Origin: Candidatus Wolfebacteria bacterium
Lineage (GTDB): Bacteria; Patescibacteriota; Minisyncoccia; Phycocordibacterales; GCA-2401445
Assembly: GCA_002401445.1 (NCBI GenBank)
Contig: NVTD01000003.1
Location: forward strand, 1-38,787
Reading direction: 5' to 3'
DNA length: 38,787 bases
Below the pieces are notes generated by a model. That model saw nothing but the letters and a program-made list of their open reading frames with translations. It was not told where the DNA came from and did not search any database. This document shows positions 7,565 to 14,113 of the stretch, one piece after another. Each line of letters opens with the position of its first letter. Position 1 is the first letter of the stretch. Both the position numbers and the translations under genes were made by a program.

Positions 7565-7801
7565 ATGCCAAATAGAAGCAAAACACGTGACTCGAGATCC
7601 TGGGAAAAATGGAGGGATGGAGGCGCAACTCGTTATGAACCTCCCATACATTTCCGACTGCCTCACGGTGGTGCTGCTTGCAAAGAGCCAGGCGCAATTA
7701 TGTTTGATAAAGAAGCATTTTTGCGAGTGCGGGGCAACAAGTGTCCAGAATGCCAAAAAGTACTGGATTCCATTCCACCACCAAGAGAGTACTGGCGATG
7801 A
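7565..7801 (+). CDS. Hypothetical protein with CPxC motif, 78 aa
   Basis: No family recognised. The basic N-terminus (MPNRSKTRDSRSWEKW) is followed by a His/Cys-containing segment: LPHGGAACKEPG and, about 20 residues later, NKCPECQKV. One His and three Cys could bind a zinc ion. I chose ATG 7565 because it has AAAGGA immediately upstream. An in-frame TTG at 7553 lies upstream of that site. It is divergent from the EVE gene and closed by a terminator at 7829. Confidence 0.6.
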   Translation: MPNRSKTRDSRSWEKWRDGGATRYEPPIHFRLPHGGAACKEPGAIMFDKEAFLRVRGNKCPECQKVLDSIPPPREYWR

Positions 7802-7828
7802 GGACCTCTCCACACAATTCAAAACAAG

Positions 7829-7860
7829 CCACCTATGTACACTTCATAGGTGGTTTTTTA
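7829..7860 (+). terminator. Intrinsic terminator
   Basis: CCACCTATG (7829-7837) pairs with CATAGGTGG (7845-7853), followed by TTTTTTATT. Confidence 0.85.
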
Positions 7861-7934
7861 TTAATTAGACAACTGTGGACAACTCCTGTTAAAAATGATG
7901 TATCATTAAAGCAATTATCACTTAGCTTATTATT

Positions 7935-8765
7935 ATGGATCCACAAGAACAACCTCAGCCGCAAACTCCTCAAGAGCAACCTGTTGCTCCAGTAGCTCCC
8001 GTAACTCCAGTAGAACCAGCCGCCCCACCAGCAACAGCAGCACCGATAGTTGCACCTGGAACAATACCTGAAGGTGATATTAATCATAAGAATATACTTC
8101 CTGTACTTATTACAATTGCTGTACTTATCGCAATTGCATCTGGAATTTTCTGGTGGATGGCGAAGGACAGTAATCTACCCGAGAAACAAATATCATCACC
8201 ATCATCTCCAGTGGTTAAAGAAACCCCAGTGACACCTGTAAGTCACACTGTTCTATCTCTTTCTGAAACAAATAAAATTGTTTCTGCTCTTAGCAATAGT
8301 GATCTTGATCTATTTGCTGATTTTGTCAGTCCTGCAAGAGGTGTTCGGATAAGTCGAGATACCTCTGTCAACAAAACTAAAGATGTTATCCTTAATCAAA
8401 GCCAAATTAAAAATGCAAAGGCAAACAAGACTATATGGTTATGGGGTTACACCGACGGAAAAGGTGATCCAATACAAGATACAATTCAAAACTACCTGAC
8501 AGTAACAGTTCCTAATCGTGATTACATAAACGCTGATGAGATAAGGATAAACGAACCTAGATCCGTATCTCCCGAATCAACAGACAATAGGTATGAACAT
8601 ATTTCATCAGCATACCCAGATTCAGATATTGTTGAATATCATTTTACTGACAGCGAAACAGGCGACTCGAATGGATTTGGATGGAGTTCCCTATACCTAA
8701 TACTGGAAAACGTTGGAGATCGATACTATCTAATTGGAATAGTTAACGGTAACTGGTCAATATAA
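7935..8765 (+). CDS. Membrane-anchored protein with a lipoprotein-type extracellular domain
   Basis: 276 aa. Residues 1-50 are a Pro/Ala/Gln-rich disordered segment, 53-75 form one transmembrane helix (ILPVLITIAVLIAIASGIFWW), and the rest is expected to be outside. The outer domain (ALSNSDLDLFADFVSPARGVRIS, IWLWGYTDGKGDPIQ, YINADEI, VEYHF, LYLILENVGDRYYLIGIVNGNWSI) resembles, from memory, a domain found in uncharacterised Firmicutes lipoproteins (KGVRFSPY..., WGYYDGSGEPI..., YLVGIIHDQWTI). No function is known for it. It is transcribed alone, with a terminator at 8777. Confidence 0.7.
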   Translation: MDPQEQPQPQTPQEQPVAPVAPVTPVEPAAPPATAAPIVAPGTIPEGDINHKNILPVLITIAVLIAIASGIFWWMAKDSNLPEKQISSPSSPVVKETPVTPVSHTVLSLSETNKIVSALSNSDLDLFADFVSPARGVRISRDTSVNKTKDVILNQSQIKNAKANKTIWLWGYTDGKGDPIQDTIQNYLTVTVPNRDYINADEIRINEPRSVSPESTDNRYEHISSAYPDSDIVEYHFTDSETGDSNGFGWSSLYLILENVGDRYYLIGIVNGNWSI

Positions 8766-8776
8766 GTAATTAATTG

Positions 8777-8812
8777 AAAAAACCGCCCAGCCCTCAGCTA
8801 GGCGGTTTTTTA
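8777..8812 (+). terminator. Intrinsic terminator
   Basis: AAAAAACCGCC (8777-8787) pairs with GGCGGTTTTTT (8801-8811). Confidence 0.85.
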
Positions 8813-8841
8813 GCGAATGAGTAAAATGAGTAAACCCCCCA

Positions 8842-8870
8842 TTGACAAATAATTCTATCCATGCTAGAAT
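8842..8870 (+). promoter_or_regulatory. Promoter of the cold-shock gene
   Basis: TTGACA (8842-8847), a 17-bp spacer and TG-C-TAGAAT (8865-8870). It would give a leader of about 94 nt before the ATG at 8971. Confidence 0.8.
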
Positions 8871-8970
8871 ACCCCTATCAAATTTAGAGCTGTACTGGAG
8901 AAGCGTAGTCGAATTATCTTGGTATACAGAGTCTTGTTTGAATATATTACTGAGTTAATTTCGAATCAAA

Positions 8971-9171
8971 ATGAGTCAAGGAACAATCGCGCGTCTTACA
9001 GATCGTGGATTTGGCTTCATCACCCCAGAAGGTGCAGATAAGGATCTCTTCTTTCATGCAAACGAGTTGCAAGGAGTAGAGTACAATGATCTGAACGTTG
9101 GTGATGCAGTTACTTTCGAAACTGCAGAAGGACAAAAAGGTCCTAACGCAGTGAACGTAAGCAAAGCGTAA
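8971..9171 (+). CDS. cspA: CspA-family cold-shock protein
   Basis: A 66-aa single cold-shock domain, an OB-fold RNA/ssDNA chaperone. RNP-1-like GFGFITPEG (13-21) and RNP-2-like DLFFHANEL (25-33) motifs are present. The length is normal for the family. The transcript has an unusually long leader for this genome (about 94 nt, 8877-8970). In other bacteria such leaders fold differently in the cold and control translation, so the same may hold here. A strong terminator follows directly. Confidence 0.95.
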   Translation: MSQGTIARLTDRGFGFITPEGADKDLFFHANELQGVEYNDLNVGDAVTFETAEGQKGPNAVNVSKA

Positions 9172-9182
9172 GCTATAAAAAA

Positions 9183-9212
9183 GAGCCGGCCCCTCGGGGC
9201 CGGCTTTTTTTG
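9183..9212 (+). terminator. Strong intrinsic terminator of cspA
   Basis: AGCCGGCCCC (9184-9193) pairs with GGGGCCGGCT (9196-9205), followed by TTTTTTTGT. Confidence 0.9.
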
Positions 9213-9226
9213 TCTCTTAGAACCTG

Positions 9227-9255
9227 TTAATAATAGATAATAAAGATGCTACAGT
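9227..9255 (+). promoter_or_regulatory. Promoter of the leaderless DUF2914 gene
   Basis: TTAATA (9227-9232), a 17-bp spacer and TG-C-TACAGT (9250-9255), 6 bp before the ATG at 9262. Confidence 0.5.
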
Positions 9256-9261
9256 ATTCAT

Positions 9262-10374
9262 ATGGTGCTATTCACAAGAATAAAAGAACATTCAAATACT
9301 TTTAAGAAATACTACAGTGAGAACGAGCGCGTAATGATGCTCGGGGCTTTTTTTCTTGGTTTCGTTTGGGATAGTCTCACCCTCACACGTATCGACCTCA
9401 CCTATGACACGATGGTTCTTTTCACCTATATTTTACTTGCGGGTAGCAGTATTGTGATACTGAACCTGCACGATGCAAAATACCTTAATTCACGATTCAT
9501 ATCTAGAAATATTCACTGGGTAACACTTGTGATGCAGTTTGGTTTCGGTGGTCTCTTTAGTGGCTACATCGTTTTCTATTCACGTAGTGCAACCTTGATT
9601 ACAAGCTGGCCGTTTCTCCTTTTTCTTATCCTTCTCATTGTCGGTAATGAACTGTATAAACAGCATTACTCTCGCCTTACCTTTCAGATGAGTATTTTCT
9701 TCATCTCTGTCTATTCGTTTTTTATTTTCTATATACCTATCGTTGTACATCGTCTTGGTCCATGGATATTTCTTACAAGTGGTATCATCAGTATACTCGT
9801 CATCATCGCACTTGTCCGAGGTATGCATTCACTCATCCCAGAACATATTAATGCAAGCCGTCGCTACATCGTCATGAGTACAACAAGTATCTTTTTGCTT
9901 TTTAACTTTTTCTATTTCACTAATATTCTACCTCCATTACCACTCTCCATAAAAGATATTGGCATCTACCATTTGGTCGAGCGCACATCGAATGGCGGAT
10001 TCGCTGTAACATTTGAAGAAGGCAAATGGTATCAGCCTTTTAAAGACTCTGATAATACATTCCACAGATCGAATGGAGAACCAGTATATGCATACGCTTC
10101 TGTGTTTGCACCAACTGATCTACGAACCAAGATATTGCATCGCTGGTCATACTTTGATGAATCAACAAATAGATGGGTTATTTCGAGTGAAGTACCATAT
10201 GAAATTACTGGGGGTGCAGATGGAGGGTCTCGTGGATTCACCTATAAAGAGCACGTATTTGATGGAACATGGAGAGTTGATGTCATTACTGAACGCGGTC
10301 AGGTACTCGGACGAGACATATTTAAAATTGATTCATTTGGAGAGCCAAGACCACTTGTGACCGAAATGAGGTAA
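9262..10374 (+). CDS. Polytopic membrane protein with C-terminal DUF2914
   Basis: 370 aa. About seven transmembrane helices are visible (approximately residues 25-42, 50-68, 85-105, 113-128, 140-163, 166-186 and 201-222). They are followed by a soluble C-terminal domain of DUF2914 type: VYAYASVFAPTDLRTKILHRW, YFDESTNRWVISSEVPYEI, and GTWRVDVITERGQVLGRDIF. The function is unknown; the C-terminal domain is probably extracellular. The gene has its own promoter, whose -10 box is 6 bp from the ATG, and is closed by a bidirectional terminator. Confidence 0.85.
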   Translation: MVLFTRIKEHSNTFKKYYSENERVMMLGAFFLGFVWDSLTLTRIDLTYDTMVLFTYILLAGSSIVILNLHDAKYLNSRFISRNIHWVTLVMQFGFGGLFSGYIVFYSRSATLITSWPFLLFLILLIVGNELYKQHYSRLTFQMSIFFISVYSFFIFYIPIVVHRLGPWIFLTSGIISILVIIALVRGMHSLIPEHINASRRYIVMSTTSIFLLFNFFYFTNILPPLPLSIKDIGIYHLVERTSNGGFAVTFEEGKWYQPFKDSDNTFHRSNGEPVYAYASVFAPTDLRTKILHRWSYFDESTNRWVISSEVPYEITGGADGGSRGFTYKEHVFDGTWRVDVITERGQVLGRDIFKIDSFGEPRPLVTEMR

Positions 10375-10375
10375 G

Positions 10376-10406
10376 AAAAAACCCGAGAAACTTTCTCGGG
10401 TTTTTG
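10376..10406. terminator. Bidirectional terminator
   Basis: AAACCCGAGA pairs with TCTCGGGTTT around a 5-nt loop, with an A-run before and a T-run after. It serves the DUF2914 gene and the convergent receiver-like gene. Confidence 0.85.
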
Positions 10407-10421
10407 AATGGTGCACGATTC

Positions 10422-10958
10422 CTATCGCCAATGCTGTACAGGCAATCGCATGATTGCACTCATGTACTCGACAAATAATGATGCCACATAGGGACGTTCC
10501 CTAATTGCACTCTTGCTGCAAAAACTATGTTCAAATCCCCCAAGTTGTGTAGCAGTTGTAGATACGAGATAGGGTTTGTTTCGAGTAACACCAGCATATA
10601 TAGATGTCACAGCTTTGTCCGTCATTCTCTCATCAGCGGTGTCGCCATCAATGAGAAGAATATCTGGAGAAAGATCAACAGCAGATCTAACATCCTCTGG
10701 ATCACGTACGAGCAAAAAGAGGCACGTAACTCCCGGCCATAAGCGAAGAATTTCAATCATACCCCGCGCATTTGATTCATCGTCATCAACGACAATTATT
10801 ATTCTCCTCCTCATGGGCGCGGTCATCATTTCCCATAATTCTGGTGTGACAATCGAATCTGCGATTAAATCTGAGATTCTTGCTTTTTCGATTCTTGCTT
10901 CTGAGATTCTTGCTTCTGCGACTCTTGCTGATTCTGGAAAATCTGCGGTAGAATACAT
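10422..10958 (-). CDS. Receiver-like protein with pentapeptide-repeat N-terminus
   Basis: 178 aa. Residues 50-150 look like a CheY-type receiver: RRIIIVVDDDES with the acidic cluster at 58-60, LLIDGD with the likely phospho-acceptor Asp104, LVSTTAT with the switch Ser/Thr near 123-125, and Lys139. There is no DNA-binding output domain. The N-terminus instead carries four tandem ARxxE/K-type pentapeptides (ARVAE ARISE ARIEK ARISD, residues 11-30), probably one long charged helix. No histidine kinase is nearby. The start has a good Shine-Dalgarno GGAG about 8 bp upstream and a TTGACA promoter. Confidence 0.7.
   Translation of the reverse strand: MYSTADFPESARVAEARISEARIEKARISDLIADSIVTPELWEMMTAPMRRRIIIVVDDDESNARGMIEILRLWPGVTCLFLLVRDPEDVRSAVDLSPDILLIDGDTADERMTDKAVTSIYAGVTRNKPYLVSTTATQLGGFEHSFCSKSAIRERPYVASLFVEYMSAIMRLPVQHWR
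10876..10935 (-). repeat. Four tandem 15-bp units inside a coding region
   Basis: On the plus strand, units ATTCTTGCTTTTTCG, ATTCTTGCTTCTGAG, ATTCTTGCTTCTGCG and ACTCTTGCTGATTCT follow without gaps. Fifteen bases equal five codons, so gain or loss of a unit keeps the reading frame of the receiver-like gene. Confidence 0.85.
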
Positions 10959-11010
10959 TTCAACTCCTTTTGTTTAGATTTCAATTGAGACTACACTCGT
11001 GTCTAAAGAC

Positions 11011-11038
11011 ATACTATGCTTAAGTGGTTCATTGTCAA
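11011..11038 (-). promoter_or_regulatory. Promoter of the receiver-like gene
   Basis: On the minus strand, TTGACA (11038-11033), a 16-bp spacer and TAGTAT (11016-11011). Confidence 0.7.
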
Positions 11039-11046
11039 TGCATAAC

Positions 11047-11089
11047 AAAAAACACCCGGCAAGGCCTTAAGGCCTTGCCGGGTGTTTTT
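11047..11089. terminator. Long perfect hairpin terminator
   Basis: A near-perfect palindrome centred on CCTTAAGG near 11068, with about 18 bp per arm and A-run/T-run ends. On the minus strand it terminates the zinc-ribbon gene and precedes the receiver-like promoter. Confidence 0.85.
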
Positions 11090-11098
11090 AGATTTACA

Positions 11099-11362
11099 TT
11101 AGAACCCCTTCTCTTTCTTGAAACAATCCATACACTTTAGATTGCTCGTATCTCGTGGTTCAAATGGTAGCTGACTGATGCCACTACCACAACCTGCACA
11201 TTTCCAATCTCCTTGGTACATCTGCTTTTCCTTTCGAGGAGCGTTGCCTCGTGATTTTGAGTGGCAATCTCTACACATTAGATTACTTGTATCACGTGGC
11301 TCAAATGGCAATTCGCTAATTCCTGCATTACATCCACTACATGTCCAGTTCCCTTGATGCAT
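11099..11362 (-). CDS. Tandem CxxC zinc-ribbon protein
   Basis: 87 aa made of two almost identical zinc ribbons: QGNWTCSGCNAGISELPFEP with CRDC, then QGDWKCAGCGSGISQLPFEP with CMDC. Each has CxxC-x(about 18)-CxxC, and both contain the phrase LPFEPRDTSNL. Single-copy ribbons of this type are common in CPR proteins; the exact role is not known, with nucleic-acid binding one possibility. I chose ATG 11362 because GGAGA lies about 8 bp upstream. In-frame upstream ATGs lack such a site, and one of them overlaps it. The hairpin element at 11446-11623 lies just upstream. Confidence 0.75.
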   Translation of the reverse strand: MHQGNWTCSGCNAGISELPFEPRDTSNLMCRDCHSKSRGNAPRKEKQMYQGDWKCAGCGSGISQLPFEPRDTSNLKCMDCFKKEKGF

Positions 11363-11445
11363 CTGGCGTTCTCCTTCCATATACTCTATACTTTTTATTT
11401 TTAAACATACCTCCACCGACACGTAGCAGGTAAACAAGAATTATC

Positions 11446-11623
11446 AGAACACATCCACAATCTCATGCTGTGCTGAAATTATCAAAATTTTTAGCTACAA
11501 ATTATAGTTTTCGCCGAGGCAATGTAAGCATTGTTGAGAAGAAAAGGATAATTTGTAGCAAAAATTTCGTAATTCTCAGCCAGCAAGTTTGTTTTTGCTA
11601 CGTTGAGATTGTGGATGTGTTCT
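11446..11623 (+). repeat. Structured hairpin element, copy 1
   Basis: The outer arms 11446-11465 and 11604-11623 are perfectly complementary over 20 bp. An inner stem pairs 11472-11481 with 11570-11580 (GCTGA, AATTA), 11485-11492 with 11560-11567, and 11494-11505 with 11548-11559 (12 bp perfect). A T-run/A-run helix (11508-11512 with 11541-11545) leads to an apical hairpin CAATG-TAAG-CATTG (11520-11533). A single A at 11493 bulges out. The same fold and apex occur at 20039-20196 (inverted) and 22884-23045. I do not recognise a named RNA or mobile-element family. Confidence 0.8.
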
Positions 11624-11817
11624 TGTATTCTATATAGAAATGGTAGCACATGTTTACAAGTTAATACATACTAAATAGTTGCCAGATTAAATACTAGTAT
11701 GTTATTGTATGGCCAGATTTCTGTTATTTGCGGAGTATCTGAAAGAAACAGAATAGTATCCTAGACCCGACAATCCTGTGATACACCAAAAGATACTCTA
11801 AGATCCTATCTAAGCCA
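11624..11817. other. Non-coding stretch, no gene recognised
   Basis: Between hairpin copy 1 and the terminator of DUF378 there is no open frame longer than about 20 codons. It contains a local stem (TTCTGTT near 11718 with AACAGAA near 11742). Because it ends in a bidirectional terminator, a plus-strand small RNA is possible, but I cannot identify a convincing promoter. Confidence 0.3.
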
Positions 11818-11858
11818 TAAAAACCCGGACAGTATTTCGCACTGTACGGGTTTTTTTA
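11818..11858. terminator. Bidirectional terminator downstream of the redox operon
   Basis: AAAACCCG and ACAGT pair with ACTGT and CGGGTTTT (about 11818-11857), with a T-run on the plus side and A/T-rich flanks on both. Confidence 0.8.
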
Positions 11859-11880
11859 TTTCCTTATTTCGTGGAAATCT

Positions 11881-12090
11881 CTATTTTGCTTTGCATGCCT
11901 TGCAATTTGCCTTGTGCTTTGCTAATTCATAGAGAGCTGAAATACCAACGGCTCCGTAGAATACGTCTCCCCAGGTTGATCCTGCACCACCTAAGAAATC
12001 AGTTAGGTTCCACCAATCAAGCAAAATTAGTCCATAATTAATACCGCCCAAAATAAGCAGTAGAAATGTTATGCAATGTAATCCTTTCAT
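11881..12090 (-). CDS. DUF378 small membrane protein
   Basis: 69 aa. It matches the DUF378 (YuzA-like) pattern: LHCITFLLLILGGINYGL, then a tryptophan-rich loop (LDWWNLTDFLGG) and VFYGAVGISALYEL, giving two membrane helices. Unlike typical members it ends in a CxxC motif (ANCKACKAK). Its position 41 bp behind VKOR suggests it belongs to the truB-dsbA-VKOR transcription unit, so the extra CxxC could be redox-linked, but this is an inference. Confidence 0.85.
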   Translation of the reverse strand: MKGLHCITFLLLILGGINYGLILLDWWNLTDFLGGAGSTWGDVFYGAVGISALYELAKHKANCKACKAK

Positions 12091-12131
12091 AATTAGGTTA
12101 CAAAATTAGTTGTGTTGTTAATAGTCGACTT

Positions 12132-12566
12132 TTACCTATTAACTATACCAGTGTGTGTATTATGTGCATCTGTGTTTTCCACAGTCCTCAACACAAGAAC
12201 TCCCAGAATAAATAGGAGAGTTGAAGTAAGAGCAGATCCCATACAATACAGACATATAGCGTGTAGTACGAATAATTGTATATATACAAAACCTAGTGAT
12301 GCGATAAATCCCAAAATAGTTAATTTGGCAGCAATTTTCAATACGCGTGTATTTTTTGTATCAAGAAACACAATTGTCATTACAACTATCAGTAAATAGT
12401 ACAAAGCTCCCAGCAATGCAACAGGTACTCCTCCGATAACCGCAAAATTACTAGTTAATACTTCCTCGCACCCACTAACTAAAGAGCATGGCGGAATAGA
12501 GTTCAGAAAATGCTCCACAGCTAAATACGTTGCATCTAAAAATCCTAGGACACCGATTGTTAACAT
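12132..12566 (-). CDS. VKOR-family quinone-linked disulfide oxidoreductase
   Basis: An integral-membrane vitamin K epoxide reductase homologue. In bacteria it reoxidises DsbA-like thioredoxins and passes electrons to quinone, replacing DsbB. With the start at ATG 12566 the protein is 144 aa. The loop cysteines are Cys27 and Cys33 (PPCSLVSGCEEVLTS) and the active-site CxxC is Cys105-Cys108 (AICLYCMGS). Landmarks GGVPVALLGALYYL and LGFVYIQLFVLHAICLYC are typical, with four membrane helices. ATG 12566 has AAGG about 8 bp upstream; an in-frame ATG at 12659 would overlap the dsbA-like gene by 77 bp. It lies 16 bp after that gene. Confidence 0.92.
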   Translation of the reverse strand: MLTIGVLGFLDATYLAVEHFLNSIPPCSLVSGCEEVLTSNFAVIGGVPVALLGALYYLLIVVMTIVFLDTKNTRVLKIAAKLTILGFIASLGFVYIQLFVLHAICLYCMGSALTSTLLFILGVLVLRTVENTDAHNTHTGIVNR

Positions 12567-12582
12567 CCATATTGCCTTATTT

Positions 12583-13362
12583 TTATAGTTTGGATTGTTC
12601 TTCACGAATGATTGAAATAAATTCCTCTGCAGTACTAAAACCAGACATTTTCTGTCCATTCAAAAAGAATGTTGGTGTTGAGGCAACGCCAGCCTTTAGT
12701 CCATCTCTATAATTATCACGCACAATACCTGTTACATCATTGTCATCCAGATCACTGTTAAATTGATCCATATCTAACCCAAGTCCTACTGCGTACCGGG
12801 CAAATTCCTCACGTACGTCTGCTGCAGTCATGGATCCCCACGTCGGTTGTTGATTAAACAATTCATCATGCATCTCCCAAAACATTCCTTGCTCACCTGC
12901 AGCTTCCGCTATCTCCGCAGCAAGTGTTGCGTTTGCATGTATCTGCGCGAGTGGAAAATGTCTATATACAATGGCTATTTCATCACCAAATTCTTCTGCA
13001 ACCTGTTGTACAAGTGGAAAGAATGATCGACATGCTGGACACTGAAAATCACTGTATTCTATAAGAACTAAATTAGAATCTCTATTACCTTTTACATTGT
13101 CACTTTCAGATACCTCGCTCACACTTGTACTAAGTCCTCCTCCATTATCTGTATTGTTGTACGAAACAATTGATATCATCCCCCACACAATAAATCCCAC
13201 GACTAAAATAACACCAGTCCACATACCGAATCTTTTCGTAGCCCTACTTCTCGTTTGAGAATCTCGTTCATTCTGCCTATCTTGTTTCCTTAATTCTTTC
13301 CTCTCTCTATTAGATAAATGTACATCTCCTTCTATTGGGGAATTTTGTTGTTCGTTTTCCAT
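12583..13362 (-). CDS. DsbA-like membrane-anchored thiol oxidoreductase
   Basis: 259 aa. A charged cytoplasmic N-terminus (1-44) is followed by one transmembrane anchor (about 46-67) and an extracytoplasmic DsbA/thioredoxin-fold domain. The active site is CPAC (108-111) in EYSDFQCPACRSFFP. The cis-proline loop is VASTPTFFLNGQ, and the helical insert (HANATLAAEIAEAAGEQGMFWEMHD) is typical of the DsbA/Com1 group. It should introduce disulfides into exported proteins, with the adjacent VKOR as its oxidant. It lies 7 bp after truB and 16 bp before VKOR on the same strand. Confidence 0.93.
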   Translation of the reverse strand: MENEQQNSPIEGDVHLSNRERKELRKQDRQNERDSQTRSRATKRFGMWTGVILVVGFIVWGMISIVSYNNTDNGGGLSTSVSEVSESDNVKGNRDSNLVLIEYSDFQCPACRSFFPLVQQVAEEFGDEIAIVYRHFPLAQIHANATLAAEIAEAAGEQGMFWEMHDELFNQQPTWGSMTAADVREEFARYAVGLGLDMDQFNSDLDDNDVTGIVRDNYRDGLKAGVASTPTFFLNGQKMSGFSTAEEFISIIREEQSKL

Positions 13363-13369
13363 AATAAGG

Positions 13370-14023
13370 CTATATTACCATATCAACATCACTAATCTGA
13401 AATTCTCCTATACTCGTACGTCTCAAAGATGACAATGTTGCTGGAATACCTAATCGATTTCCTATTTCTTCTGCAATAGATCTAATATAACTACCACTAG
13501 ATACTTTGATATCAAACGCAACTGAAGGACAATTATCAGTACTATTCTGATCAGAAAGTTTTGCATTCTCAATCCAAAAAATCTCCATTTCTCTTGTTGG
13601 AGTGTTCACAACCTCTCCCCTTCGTGCTTTTTTATACAAGGCTTCTCCCTTTTGCTTAATAGCAGAATATGCAGGAACCTTTAGCAATACCTTTCCGACA
13701 AGACCATTCAAAACGTCTTTATAATTTGCGACGATGTCAGAACTTGTACATTCTTGTTCTTCAATTGTCTTTCCTGTTATGTCACCAGTGTCTGTACGAA
13801 TTCCAAATTGAACTTCCGCCCTATACACTTTGGACATGCCAATATATTCTGTTAGCTTTTTTGTACCTTCATTAACACCAATAATCATTAGCCCACTCGC
13901 AAGTGGATCAAGAGTACCTGCATGACCCATTTTTCTAATACCAAGCTTTTTACGAAGCTTTCGTATTACATCAAACGAGGTAATTCCCGTTGATTTATCA
14001 ATAAGGAGAGTAGTTTTGTTCAT
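13370..14023 (-). CDS. truB: tRNA pseudouridine(55) synthase TruB, catalytic domain only
   Basis: Converts U55 to pseudouridine in the tRNA T-loop. The catalytic motif GHAGTLDPLASGLMIIGV carries Asp39. Other TruB landmarks are KSTGITSFDVIRKLRK, VPAYSAIKQKGEALYKKARRGE and VSSGSYIRSIAEEIGNRLG. At 217 aa it lacks the C-terminal PUA domain of the E. coli enzyme. It is probably the first gene of the truB-dsbA-VKOR-DUF378 operon. A TG-G-TACTAT box about 13 bp upstream of the ATG may be its promoter. A second, diverged TruB lies at 22110-22868. Confidence 0.94.
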   Translation of the reverse strand: MNKTTLLIDKSTGITSFDVIRKLRKKLGIRKMGHAGTLDPLASGLMIIGVNEGTKKLTEYIGMSKVYRAEVQFGIRTDTGDITGKTIEEQECTSSDIVANYKDVLNGLVGKVLLKVPAYSAIKQKGEALYKKARRGEVVNTPTREMEIFWIENAKLSDQNSTDNCPSVAFDIKVSSGSYIRSIAEEIGNRLGIPATLSSLRRTSIGEFQISDVDMVI

Positions 14024-14057
14024 AATTTAAAGAGTAATAGTACCACGCTAAAGACTA

Positions 14058-14087
14058 TTGTGTCGAGTCCAGATCACGTAGTATAAT
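14058..14087 (+). promoter_or_regulatory. Promoter of the RND efflux operon
   Basis: TTGTGT (14058-14063), an 18-bp spacer and TATAAT (14082-14087). It lies back to back with the truB start region. Confidence 0.6.
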
Positions 14088-14113
14088 TGCCACTCAATAA
14101 CTACCCAATATAC

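Noticed and set aside
10976-11100. CRISPR array
   Set aside because: The palindrome at 11047-11089 is single and there are no regularly spaced direct repeats here or elsewhere in the window.
11240-11300. tRNA-like T-loop sequence (GTTCAAATG/GGCTCAAATGG)
   Set aside because: The sequence lies in the coding region of the tandem zinc-ribbon protein and no cloverleaf can be formed. No tRNA gene was found in the window.
11446-11623. Integron attC site
   Set aside because: The element is an imperfect palindrome with a bulged base, but I see no RYYYAAC/GTTRRRY core sites and no integrase gene.
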